Assembly (NCBI RefSeq): GCF_001685355.1
Contig: NZ_CP016438.1
Coordinates: forward strand, 7,192,001 to 7,256,000
Reading direction: 5' to 3'
Origin: Streptomyces lincolnensis
GTDB taxonomy: Bacteria > Actinomycetota > Actinomycetes > Streptomycetales > Streptomycetaceae
DNA: 64,000 nucleotides
Under the pieces are notes generated by a model. That model had not been told where the DNA came from, made no database searches, and worked only from the letters and a program-made list of their open reading frames with translations. Below, piece by piece: positions 18,724 to 26,594 of this stretch; positions within the stretch are counted from its first letter, which is position 1; the number at the start of each line of letters is the position of its first letter. Position numbers and translations under genes: made by a program.

Positions 18724-19886
18724 TGAACGACTCTTCCTGGGGGGCGCCGCCACAATCCGGGTACTGGGGGCCGTCCGACCAGGGGCCTGTCCAGGGGGCT
18801 GCCCCGGCGGGTCCCGCGTACGATGCGCCCAAGGCGCAGCAGACTCGCCCCATGCCCATCGTGCCCGACGGACCCGCCGTACCCCGATACGGCGACGACC
18901 AGGATGACGACCGGGGGGCCGCTCGGCTGAGCGGCCCCTTGTTCCGAGACGACACGTTCAGAGACGACACGTTCCGCAACGACACCCCGTCGGCGCAGCC
19001 CCGTGCGGCGGCGCCGCAGAATCCGGAGCCCATGCCCGACGCCTCGCAGCCGGCGTCCGCGCCGCAGAAGAAGAGCGCGGGCCGTGATCTGGGTGCGGCC
19101 ATAGGGGTCGGTGTCGGGCTCGGTGCGGTGATCGTCGCTTCGCTCTTCGTCGTCAAGGCCGCGTTCGTCGGCGTGATAACGGTCGCCGTCGTGGTGGGCC
19201 TGTGGGAGCTGACCAAGCGGCTGGAGGAGCGCAAGGGCATCCGGGCGCCGCTCGTGCCGTTGGCGCTCGGCGGTGCGGCGATGATCGTCGCCGGGTACGT
19301 CCGGGGGGCCGAGGGCGCGTGGGTCGCCATGGCGCTCACGGCGCTCGGGGTGCTGGTCTGGCGGATGACGGAACCGCCGGAGGGCTATCTCAAGGACGTC
19401 ACGGCGGGTGTCTTCGCCGCCTTCTACGTCCCGTTCCTGGCCACCTTCGTCGCCATGATGCTCACCGCCGACGACGGGGCGAGCCGCGTTCTGACGTTCC
19501 TGCTCCTCACGGTCGTGAGCGACACGGGCGCGTACGCCGTCGGCTGGCGCTTCGGCAAGCACAAGCTCGCTCCGCGCATCAGCCCCGGCAAGACCCGTGA
19601 GGGGCTGCTCGGCGCGGTGTCGTTCGCCATGGTGGCGGGCGCGCTGTGCATGGAGTTCCTGATCGACGACGGCACGTGGTGGCAGGGCCTGCTCCTGGGC
19701 CTCGCGGTCGCGGCCAGCGCCACGCTCGGTGACCTCGGCGAGTCGATGATCAAGCGGGACCTGGGCATCAAGGACATGGGCACCCTGCTTCCCGGCCACG
19801 GCGGCATCATGGACCGGCTGGACTCGTTGTTGCCTACGGCGCCTGTGGTGTGGCTGTTGCTTGTGGTCTTTGTTGGTTCCGGTTGA
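18723..19886 (+). CDS. cdsA: Phosphatidate cytidylyltransferase, 3' end replaced by a duplicated copy
   Basis: CdsA makes CDP-diacylglycerol from phosphatidate and CTP in the membrane. A disordered N-tail of about 115 residues, typical of Streptomyces, is followed by several membrane segments. The family signature is complete: GDLGESMIKRDLGIKDMG, then LPGHGGIMDRLDSLLPTAPV. The last 26 codons are unusual. They match a second copy 122 bases downstream: 49 bases are identical, and then 30 differ mostly at third positions, with this copy using AT-ended codons (CTT, TTT, GTT, GGT). This looks like a 3' end supplied by an integrated element. The protein itself stays full length (387 residues). Confidence 0.95.
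   Translation: MNDSSWGAPPQSGYWGPSDQGPVQGAAPAGPAYDAPKAQQTRPMPIVPDGPAVPRYGDDQDDDRGAARLSGPLFRDDTFRDDTFRNDTPSAQPRAAAPQNPEPMPDASQPASAPQKKSAGRDLGAAIGVGVGLGAVIVASLFVVKAAFVGVITVAVVVGLWELTKRLEERKGIRAPLVPLALGGAAMIVAGYVRGAEGAWVAMALTALGVLVWRMTEPPEGYLKDVTAGVFAAFYVPFLATFVAMMLTADDGASRVLTFLLLTVVSDTGAYAVGWRFGKHKLAPRISPGKTREGLLGAVSFAMVAGALCMEFLIDDGTWWQGLLLGLAVAASATLGDLGESMIKRDLGIKDMGTLLPGHGGIMDRLDSLLPTAPVVWLLLVVFVGSG
19808..19886 (+). repeat. cdsA 3'-end direct repeat, copy 1 (in the gene)
   Basis: Bases 19808-19856 are identical to 19930-19978 (49 of 49). The 30 bases to the stop codon encode the same peptide as copy 2 apart from one Val/Leu change, but with AT-ended codons foreign to this chromosome. I read this copy as the one brought in on an element's attachment site. 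Confidence 0.85.
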
Positions 19887-19929
19887 CGGGGCCACGGCGC
19901 CGCGCCGCGGTAGCGGCACATGGATACGG

Positions 19930-20008
19930 CATGGACCGGCTGGACTCGTTGTTGCCTACGGCGCCTGTGGTGTGGCTGCTGCTGGTGCTCTTCGTGGGAT
20001 CCGGCTGA
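19930..20008 (+). repeat. cdsA 3'-end direct repeat, copy 2 (displaced original end)
   Basis: This second copy encodes MDRLDSLLPTAPVVWLLL and then VLFVGSG and a stop, with normal high-G+C codons (CTG CTG GTG CTC TTC GTG). It is no longer joined to a cdsA body. Only 43 bases separate it from copy 1, so whatever once lay between has been lost or was never large. Confidence 0.8.
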
Positions 20009-20147
20009 CCGGTCCCGGACACGGTGTGTGCGGCCCCCGTCCTGGTGCAGGGCGGGGGCTCGTTGCCGTGGCTCTCCGGGCGGTCCGGTGGGACGATTTC
20101 CCTGGAGACCCTCGCAGGGGGGATCACCCTGGAAGGGGGCGGGCTTC

Positions 20148-20597
20148 ATGTCCGACTTCCGTGAATCGATCGACATCGACCGCAGCCCCGAGGACGTCTG
20201 GGACTACGTCGTCGACTTCTCCCACCTTCCCGACTGGCAGGCGAGCGCGGTCTCGGCGCAGTCGCTCACCGAAGGGCCGGTCGGCGTCGGGTCCCGGGTG
20301 CGTGTCGTCCGGCACATCGGCCGCCGGGAGATCCCGATGACCATGGAGTACACCGAGTACGACCCGCCGCACGCCTGGGCTCTCCAGGGCGTCGACGGCC
20401 CCATCCGCGGTCACGTCCACGGCGAGATCGACCCCATCGACGACGGCCGCCACTCCCGGCTCACCATCGAGCTGGACTTCGAGGGCAAGGGCATCGGCAA
20501 GGTCCTGCTGCCCCTCGTCGTCCGCCCCCAGATCCGCAAGGAGCTGCCGCACAACGAGCGGACACTGAAGGAGCGGCTGGAACACGGGGTGGCGTAG
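20148..20597 (+). CDS. SRPBCC (START-like) family protein
   Basis: 149 residues from the ATG at 20148, preceded by GGAAGGGGGCGGG. The start SDFRESIDIDRSPEDVWDYV and the pattern VVDFSHLPDWQ are typical of SRPBCC/polyketide-cyclase-like helix-grip proteins, which bind hydrophobic ligands. The actual ligand is unknown. The gene lies between the two integration scars and in uninterrupted chromosomes would sit between cdsA and rlmN. Confidence 0.85.
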   Translation: MSDFRESIDIDRSPEDVWDYVVDFSHLPDWQASAVSAQSLTEGPVGVGSRVRVVRHIGRREIPMTMEYTEYDPPHAWALQGVDGPIRGHVHGEIDPIDDGRHSRLTIELDFEGKGIGKVLLPLVVRPQIRKELPHNERTLKERLEHGVA

Positions 20598-20598
20598 A

Positions 20599-20622
20599 CC
20601 CCGCGCCGCCGTGGTCGCGGGG
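20599..20622 (+). terminator. Hairpin after the SRPBCC gene
   Basis: CCCCGCG (20599-20605) and CGCGGGG (20616-20622) pair across a 10-base loop immediately after the stop codon and are followed by CTGTTCTG. This is a plausible terminator for the cdsA-SRPBCC unit and lies just left of the integrated element. Confidence 0.55.
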
Positions 20623-20652
20623 CTGTTCTGAGCCGGACGGGGCATCCGTGTG

Positions 20653-20694
20653 GATCTGCGACACTGGTACAGCCATGCCTAAGCCCGGAGAACT
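20653..20694 (+). repeat. attL: left copy of the rlmN 5'-end repeat
   Basis: This copy differs from the right copy at two adjacent bases only (GGTACAGCC here, GGTCTAGCC there). It includes the original rlmN start region (ATG at 20675, encoding MPKPGEL) now followed by element sequence. The former chromosomal rlmN promoter therefore reads into a short dead ORF. Confidence 0.85.
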
Positions 20695-21038
20695 GGCAGC
20701 GGTTTCCATGCGGCAGGCTTCCTACCTGCAGGAATGGCAGGGACGAAGCTGTCGGGATTGGCTCCTGGGCCGTCCCTGGGCCGTCAATCGCTCGCGGCAT
20801 TGGCGAAACGACATACTGAACGCGATCGCCGACATCGCTTCAGATCTCCCAGCAAAGTTTGGGTGGTACCACTTTGAAAAGTGTCGACTGACCAAACTCG
20901 GAACTTTGATGAGACACGAGATTTGCGAACCACCTACCAGTTTTCGTACGTGCCGCTAGGGTGGTACCACCAACGCATCTAAGGATGCGTTTGGGTGGGG
21001 CCAAAGTTGCCTTCCGGGCAGCGGCCTCGAACGTGAGT
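20695..21038. other. Element left end: paired arm repeats, two operator-like palindromes, hairpin, no gene
   Basis: No credible gene lies here. The octamer GGGCCGTC occurs at 20767-20774 and 20778-20785, 11 bases apart. GTGGTACCAC lies at 20863-20872 and the perfect palindrome GGTGGTACCACC at 20960-20971. An 8-bp hairpin (AACGCATC/GATGCGTT, 20972-20991) follows directly. These look like recombinase arm sites and repressor operators whose promoter now serves nothing. Confidence 0.55.
20863..20971. promoter_or_regulatory. Pair of GTGGTACCAC operator-like palindromes
   Basis: Two palindromes, 98 bases centre to centre, share the core GTGGTACCAC; the second extends to twelve bases. The GT...AC ends fit the general form of GntR-family operators. 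The only intact DNA-binding protein of the element is the GntR-type protein at 23724-24191, so it is the natural candidate. Confidence 0.5.
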
Positions 21039-21073
21039 GGGGTCCCCGCTGCCGACTTAGCCTCAGGGACCCC
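21039..21073 (-). terminator. Inverted repeat downstream of the 62-aa gene
   Basis: GGGGTCCC (21039-21046) and GGGACCCC (21066-21073) pair across 19 bases, seven bases beyond the stop codon of the small minus-strand gene. The location fits a terminator, although the loop is long. Confidence 0.35.
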
Positions 21074-21079
21074 GGTGGA

Positions 21080-21268
21080 CTACTGGCCGTGCAGAAGTCG
21101 GGTCAGGAGTGCCGCGATGGTGGCTGCTACCACCGCCACGAGCACTTCCCAGCCCATCCGCTTCGCACGGCCGTAGTTCTGACCGGCACGTGCGAGCGTG
21201 AGCCATCTCCTGACCCACTCGGCGACCGCTGACCGCAGTGCCGCAGCGCGGCGCCATGGAGTGGTCAT
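21080..21268 (-). CDS. Small single-span membrane protein of the element
   Basis: 62 residues from the ATG at 21268. It has a very good ribosome-binding site (AAGGAG, complement of 21275-21280, six bases from the start) and is followed by an inverted repeat. The N-half is basic and amphipathic (TPWRRAAALRSAVAEWVRRW), and the C-half has one membrane segment (VLVAVVAATIAALL). No family is recognised. Small membrane proteins (Spd type) occur in actinomycete conjugative elements, but I see no specific similarity. Confidence 0.55.
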   Translation of the reverse strand: MTTPWRRAAALRSAVAEWVRRWLTLARAGQNYGRAKRMGWEVLVAVVAATIAALLTRLLHGQ

Positions 21269-21476
21269 GTCGTTCTCCTTCCGAACAACGAGCCTGCGCC
21301 GACCACCCGAGCGGATGTCGGTGCGAGCACGGCTCAATCGCCCGCAGGACGGAAGGAGTTCCGACAAACAGCGTCCGCACTGAGTAAATCGGAACTGCAA
21401 GCGCTGCGTGGGCGGAACCCTGAAATCCGGCGAACTCCGTTCTGCTGTCCCGCGCATGAGTTCGGGAGGAGCGGAA

Positions 21477-22395
21477 TTAGCGGTTGCCGGTCGTGCGCAG
21501 AGCAGCGTCGACGGCCTTTCGGGTCCGCTCCTGGCTGGAAGGCATCAGGTGTGCGTACACCCGCAGTGTCAGCGCCGGATCGGTGTGCCCCAGGTATTGG
21601 CTGACGGCCTTGACGTTCCCCCCCCAGCGTCCAGCCGAACTGACGCGTAGAAGTGCCTCAGCGCGTGCATGCCGTGCTCGCGCGCCGACTCGTACTTACC
21701 GTCGCTTCCGGCATCCGAAATGAGGCCAGCCACCGCCAGCGCAGGCTTCCACTCCTGGATGTTGAAGTTGCTGCGCCACACGGCCCCGCTCGCGGCGTTC
21801 GTGAACAGGAGGCGGCCGACACTTTCGGCCCGTCCGGCTTCCGCCACGGCAGCGTGATCTCAACCGGTTTGCAGACGTCCATGTGGGCGCGAAGGGCCAC
21901 CGCGACCGATGACGGCAGCGGTACATCCCGCTCTTTGTTGCACTTCGGCGGGGCGAACACGGCTTTCCCTCGGATGAGCTTCACCTGTCGGACCACCCGC
22001 AGGATGCCGCCCTCGAAGTCGAGCGCGTCCTCAGCGAGTCCCACAATTTCGCCCTGTCGGAGTCCGCATCCCGCTCCCGTGTCCACCATGGTCCGATACC
22101 GCTCGGGGAGCGCCGCGCGGACCGCGTGCACCTGGGTAGGCAGCCATGGCGTGACGCGGCGCTGCTCGGCCGCCGGCGGACGGACGGACTTCGCGGCGCA
22201 CGGGTTCCGGGGCAACAGGCCGTCGTCCACGGCCGCGCTCAGCACAGCACGAACGTCGCCGTAGATGTTGCGCGCGTACGCGCCGCTCACCGCGGGGTCG
22301 GCCTCCAGAGCGCTCGTGAGTTCGCGGATGTGCTCGGGTCGGAACGAGTCCAGCGGTCGGGTGCCGACGACGGGGAACGCGTGCAGGCGCAGCAG
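21477..22395 (-). pseudogene. Tyrosine recombinase (integrase), truncated and twice frameshifted
   Basis: Three reading frames must be joined to make the protein. Reading leftward they are: HIRELTSALEADPAVSGAYA through the Arg box (GAGCGLRQGEIVGLAEDALD); then, after a shift near 21830, FTNAASGAVWRSNFN and the HxxR box (HGMHALRHFYASVRLDAGG); then, after a shift at a run of eight C (21618-21625), AVSQYLGHTDPALTLRVYAH with the active Tyr. The N-terminal arm-binding domain is cut off near 22395, where other sequence begins. It lies close to attL, as expected for the integrase of this element. It is not functional as read. Confidence 0.88.
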
Positions 22396-22406
22396 ACCAC
22401 CGCATC

Positions 22407-22667
22407 ATGGACGGCAAGATCCGCAATGCCCTGATGAACTACCGCCCGCTCTTCACCAGTCACCCCGAGATCGGGTTCCGGTTGCATGACGCGACCCTCT
22501 ACAACTCGCTCTTCCGGGCGGATGACGAGATGTTGGTGAACACCCATGTTTACGGCATCGGCGCGTACCTGGCCCCCGTCCTGCATCTGCGCCGACTGCC
22601 TGGGGGAGGGCTCTTCGACACCTATGCGAATAGCATCGAACAGACCTGGGAGGCGCGCGCCAGGTGA
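22407..22667 (+). pseudogene. 3' fragment of a HTH/DUF5919-type regulator gene
   Basis: An 86-codon frame (FRLHDATLYNSLFRADDEML, NTHVYGIGAYLAPVLHLRR, GGGLFDTYANSIEQTWEA) that I recognise as the C-terminal end of XRE-type regulators with a DUF5919-like domain. These are usually encoded just before a Nudix gene, as here. The DNA-binding N-terminus is missing: its place is taken by the truncated end of the integrase gene on the other strand. The ATG at 22407 is probably internal to the old gene. I infer a deletion at about 22395-22407. Confidence 0.65.
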
Positions 22668-22695
22668 CGGACCACGACATCACGGGAGCTTGAGC

Positions 22696-23169
22696 ATGGG
22701 CCGCATCGACTACCTTCACGACAGCGACGCCCCGCCGGCCAACTCGGTCGTGCCATCCGTCGTGGCGTTCGTCCAGAACGACGTCGGGCAAGTGCTCATG
22801 ATCCAGCGCTAGGACAACGGCCGGTGGGCACTGCCCGGCGGCGGACACGATGTCGGCGAGTCCATCAGCGACACCGTCGTGCGTGAGGTCTGGGAAGAGA
22901 CCGGTATCAAGGCCGAGGTCATCGACATGTCCGGGATCTACACCGACCCCGGGCACGTGATGCTCTACGACGACGGCGAGGCGCGCCAGCAGTTCACTAT
23001 CTGCTTCCGTGCGCGGCCGGTCGGTGGCGACGTCCGCACGAGCAACGAGACGACACAGGTCCGCTGGGTTGCCCCGGCGGACCTGTCGGAACTCGACATC
23101 CACGCGACCATGCGGCTCAGAATCGAGCACGCGATGGACCGGACGCGGTCGGTGCCCTACATCGGCTGA
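22696..23169 (+). pseudogene. Nudix hydrolase with in-frame amber stop
   Basis: The frame from the ATG at 22696 is continuous with a normal Nudix protein of about 157 residues except for a TAG at 22810-22812 (codon 39). After it the Nudix box is perfect (GGGHDVGESISDTVVREVWE, then ETGI). A single-base change from a sense codon would explain it. The pSAM2 immunity protein Pif is a Nudix protein encoded in a similar setting. An internal restart looks unlikely because no ribosome-binding site precedes the Nudix box. It ends 13 bases inside the convergent HD gene. Confidence 0.85.
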
Positions 23170-23727
23170 CGCTTGGCGTCGGCGACCCGCTCAAGCACGC
23201 GCGCCGTGCTTGCAAGGATCTCCGGCTCAGCGCGGCGGATGAACGTACCGATGAGGCTTTCCGGCCCGTAGCGTCCCGCGATCTCGTTCACTCGGTCCAC
23301 GGGGTTCGTAAGCGTGCCGTCCGGCGTCGTGTTCATGTCGCAGTAGCAGAGCGCGTCATTGAGGTCTGCGCTCTCTCGCGGGAACTCGCCCTCCAGCTCT
23401 TCGCGGAGTCCTCGCGCTTCCATCCATCCATGCGCACGAGTGGTGCGCCACCAGGTGCACAAGCCGCTCGTCGGCGCGAGCCACGTCCCGGAGGTACCGG
23501 GCCCCGTCCAGCGGGTGGAAGCCGGTCTTCGCGAGATCGGGCGAGTAGCCGATGTCATGCAGCACCGCGGCTGCCTCCGGCAGCTCGGCGTCGGCACCGA
23601 GGATGGGCGCGATGGTCCGTGCCCTCTCTGCCACCCCCACCGAGTGCTTCCACCTGCGAGGCAGCGGGTCAGCGAGCAACGATTCAGCGAGAGGGTATGC
23701 CCACTCGACCAGTCCCGTGGTGCTCAA
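23157..23727 (-). pseudogene. HD-domain phosphohydrolase, frameshifted by a 4-bp repeat gain
   Basis: Two frames make one HD protein of about 188 residues. The first has HSVGVAERARTIAPILGADA and AAVLHDIGYSPDLAKTG (the HD pair) and VAHHSCAWM; the second has ARGLREELEGEFPRESADLN to the end. The break is at about 23419-23432, where ATGG is present three times on the coding strand. Two copies would restore the frame. The TTG start at 23727 overlaps the stop of the GntR gene, so the two were translationally coupled. Confidence 0.85.
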
Positions 23728-24191
23728 GGTGAGGAACGCTCCTCTCGGTCTGGCAGCGCCAGCACCGTCCGTGGTTTCCCTTGATGACTTGCCGAAAGCA
23801 GTCCGGCAGCTTCCAGCTTGTCCAGGGCCTTGCTCACCGTGGGCCGCGAGCTGTCGAACCGCACGGCCAGCGCGGAAGCGCTGGGGAACAGCGCTCCGAC
23901 CTCAAGTCCGTCAGTCGTGATCACTTCGGCGATCCGGTGCGCCAGGGGACGGCGGTCCTCTCGCCGGTCCGACCTGATCACTCTCCACCGACCACCGGGC
24001 ACCGGCTCTGCGATCCCCTGCTCCTGGAGGGCGTCGAACGTCCGAAGCGCGACGCCCCGCGAGACTCCGTGATCACGCATGAGCTCTGCGGCTGACGGCA
24101 ACTCCGTCATCTCGGGGTCCGACTCGATCTTGGCTCGCACTGCATCCGCGATCTTCAGGAAGGTCCCCCGAGGGCTCACCTGCTGTGACAC
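23724..24191 (-). CDS. GntR-type regulator with two winged-helix DNA-binding domains
   Basis: 155 residues, intact, from a GTG at 24191. It consists of two winged helices: residues about 10-72 (FLKIADAVRAKIESDPEMTE; MRDHGVSRGVALRTFDALQE) and about 82-148 (HRIAEVITTDGLEVGALFPS; FDSSRPTVSKALDKLEAAGL). There is no effector-binding domain. KorSA of pSAM2 is also GntR-type and represses the element's own genes, so this is likely the element's master repressor. Candidate operators are the GTGGTACCAC palindromes at the left end. Confidence 0.88.
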   Translation of the reverse strand: MSQQVSPRGTFLKIADAVRAKIESDPEMTELPSAAELMRDHGVSRGVALRTFDALQEQGIAEPVPGGRWRVIRSDRREDRRPLAHRIAEVITTDGLEVGALFPSASALAVRFDSSRPTVSKALDKLEAAGLLSASHQGKPRTVLALPDREERSSP

Positions 24192-24373
24192 TCACTCTCC
24201 CTCTCCGCCCAGCCTCGTCAGGGTTAAGCCTCCCACGATGACGGCATGCTGCCGATGGCCTGTGACTAGTCGCTGTTCATGGCTCTGTGAGCGTCCTGGG
24301 GTTGGTTCTCAACCGTGGGGGCATGACGTTGAGGCCTCGTGTTTCGTCAGGTGGTCAGCTCCAGAACCTTCCG

Positions 24374-26221
24374 TCATCGCTTCACCCGCCCACGAACGGC
24401 AAGCACAGCGAGACCGAGGAGAATCGGTTCGGAGAAGCGGGAGGCCATTTCAATGTAGTCGCCAGTGGTAGTGAGGTCCTGACCGCTTGAGCGGAAAACT
24501 ACTGAATTGAGGGTGACCTTTAGTGATTTCTCGAACCGTTCGGAAGTGAACCGTTCGCTGCTAGGGTTCTTCGGATCTGTTTTGTCGATTTCGAAAGTGA
24601 CTTTCCCCCCGCTCGACGGGACTATGCCGACAGCCTCCTGTTTTGGCGATTCTTGGGGCAATCCAAATGCCATCATGAGTAAAATTGTGGTCAGCATCGC
24701 TAGGATGAGCCACCCTAGCGCGCGCGACGCACGTAGCCCGTAACCTGATAGAAGCCAGTACAGTTGCAACAGCCAACGCTCAGATGTACTCCATTTGCGA
24801 CTGAGGCGTCTCATCTCCATTTCCCCATAATAGAAGTCTGCGGCGCCGGGCTCATCCTTTGCGTCCTCACGTGACTTCCGTAGTTGCCGATAGATCATTG
24901 CTAATGCGTCGTACTGAGGAACGACTCTATCTATGGGCCCGTCGCCCCAGATGCGGTGGGATGTGCTTCTGCCTGAAAAGGCACGCCGGCGTCGCTCCTC
25001 TTCGATGACTTGGCGGCTCGTGTGACGAAACGGCGGCATCATGGAGAAGCGGCGAGGGCTCCGATTGAAATACCAGCGGCCTTCAAGGCGTAGTTGGTCG
25101 AGATGGATTGCTCCACTGAAGGTGCAGTCCGTAAGTGAAAGGCTCGCGACTGTCAACATTGCACAGTCGACACCTCTGAGTGACGTCAGCGAAGCGATTG
25201 ATGTAATGGAGCCAGTTCTGAAGTCTATGGTCGAAGGTGCGCCAATGACGTCGACTGGCTGATTGAGGACCGCATGTGTCAGGTCTATGCTGGCCCGCGC
25301 CACTTGGACTGAGGCGTGCGCACCGAACAGGGTGTGCCGCATACGTACCCTGCTCGCATCTACGATGAGTAGGACTGGATGCTCGAAATGCGTGTTCGAT
25401 AGATCTAAAAGTTGTTCACAGTAGATTGGGCCGAACCTCGAAATCTCTACGAATCGTGCACCATCGAAAATTGCATCAGTACTCGCTTTGACATCCCGGA
25501 AGTCGGCAGTGCTTGGGAACTCTGATTCGTTGAACTCAACGACATCATTGAAGGTGGCGCCCTTGAATATGGCGGCATTCTGGAAAGTTGCCCTATGGAA
25601 GGATGCTTCTGTGGAAAATTTCGCACCCCCGAAGAGGGCCCAATCCAGGAATTGAACCCCGTCGAAGTTCGCCTTCTTGAAGTGTGTGTCTTGGAAAAAG
25701 GCGTCTTTGGTGAACGTTGCGTTTTCGAAGTTTGCCCAGTCCGAGAATTCTACCCCGTCAAATAAGGCGCTCTCGTGGAACTTGACTTGGTCAAACATTG
25801 CCGAATCCCTGAAGTGGGCTGCGGTGAAATCGACGCCCCCGAGGAACTCGACGTCGTCGAACACGGCCATTCCCTCAAACTCTGAGGCGGCAAACGAGAT
25901 GTGGCTACGGAAGGCTCCCGTCATCCTTATGGCGTTGCCGGTGAACTTGCAGTGATGGAAGCTAGCTTCGGTGTTGCCCATGCTGAGAACGGCAGAGATA
26001 TGCCGGAAAAGATCCGGATCAATCGTCGTTCCTTGATAGCTCACCCTGGGTCGTTCGTGCATGGAATTGAAATGCCTGCCGCGTTCGATTTCTGAAAGAT
26101 GCGAAAGGCATTTCGTGTAAGGCTCGACAACCTCGCCTCGGCACGGAGAATTGCTGTCCGCGTTTTCTTCAGTTTGGGAACACTCGGTCCATTGGCGAGA
26201 CGGCGGCGCGGGGTCGGTCAT
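24374..26221 (-). CDS. Pentapeptide-repeat protein with two C-terminal membrane segments
   Basis: About 615 residues from the ATG at 26221. Residues about 85-265 follow a five-residue periodicity with central Phe ([47 protein letters not shown]), which folds as a right-handed quadrilateral beta-helix. A charged linker follows, then a membrane segment ([20 protein letters not shown]) near residues 495-515, an outer loop and a last hydrophobic segment ([12 protein letters not shown]) before a basic end. The segment-loop-segment plan recalls two-span channel modules, but there is no canonical filter motif. The DNA is close to half G+C, so it was acquired. The start codon is uncertain; the GGTGGAG site is only one or two bases from it. 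Function unknown. Confidence 0.82.
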   Translation of the reverse strand: MTDPAPPSRQWTECSQTEENADSNSPCRGEVVEPYTKCLSHLSEIERGRHFNSMHERPRVSYQGTTIDPDLFRHISAVLSMGNTEASFHHCKFTGNAIRMTGAFRSHISFAASEFEGMAVFDDVEFLGGVDFTAAHFRDSAMFDQVKFHESALFDGVEFSDWANFENATFTKDAFFQDTHFKKANFDGVQFLDWALFGGAKFSTEASFHRATFQNAAIFKGATFNDVVEFNESEFPSTADFRDVKASTDAIFDGARFVEISRFGPIYCEQLLDLSNTHFEHPVLLIVDASRVRMRHTLFGAHASVQVARASIDLTHAVLNQPVDVIGAPSTIDFRTGSITSIASLTSLRGVDCAMLTVASLSLTDCTFSGAIHLDQLRLEGRWYFNRSPRRFSMMPPFRHTSRQVIEEERRRRAFSGRSTSHRIWGDGPIDRVVPQYDALAMIYRQLRKSREDAKDEPGAADFYYGEMEMRRLSRKWSTSERWLLQLYWLLSGYGLRASRALGWLILAMLTTILLMMAFGLPQESPKQEAVGIVPSSGGKVTFEIDKTDPKNPSSERFTSERFEKSLKVTLNSVVFRSSGQDLTTTGDYIEMASRFSEPILLGLAVLAVRGRVKR

Positions 26222-26594
26222 TCTCCACCGGTACCGTACTTGTGGTGCGTCTGTCCGTGACATTGCAATTTTGTGAGCGAACGGGGAGCTCGGCAGGTCA
26301 TCGGCCTCCACGAAGTCCGGCTCGTCATGGCTTGGCCTTTGCGAATCTCGTGCCTCTTCAGGTCCTCCCCACGAGGCCCTCAGGTCGGGTAGCCCGCAGG
26401 TCAGAGGGGAGTGGATCGGTGAGGCCGGTACAGCGGATCCCCGGGTACCGGGTGCGAGATTCTCAGGTCCAGCGTCGTCCCAGGTCACCCGCCTGTTGCC
26501 GGGCCGTCTGTGGGCCGTCCGAGGGGGGCGACGACGACCAACAACGACGGTCAATGACCACCTCCGGAGCCGACGGCCGCAGGTCACACCATTC
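26222..26594. other. Element right end: CAGGTC repeats and paired arm repeats, no gene
   Basis: This 373-base stretch has long open frames on both strands but no recognisable protein. The hexamer CAGGTC occurs seven times in one orientation (26294, 26359, 26381, 26397, 26464, 26481 and 26580). GGGCCGTC occurs at 26501-26508 and 26512-26519, with the same 11-base spacing as at the left end. It probably holds recombinase/excisionase sites, and the promoters of the pentapeptide gene (leftward) and of rlmN (rightward). Confidence 0.5.

Noticed and set aside
20648..20959. ORF beginning with the first rlmN codons at the left attachment repeat
   Set aside because: After the repeat the sequence has no protein-like character. 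It is simply the truncated rlmN start read into the element.
26432..26451. GGATCCCCGGGTACCG resembles a cloning-vector polylinker
   Set aside because: The match is about 16 bases only and stops on both sides, and the surrounding DNA is continuous with the element. It is more likely chance in G+C-rich DNA than vector contamination.
26294..26585. CRISPR-like spacing of the CAGGTC repeats
   Set aside because: The repeats are only six bases, the spacing is irregular and there are no cas genes.
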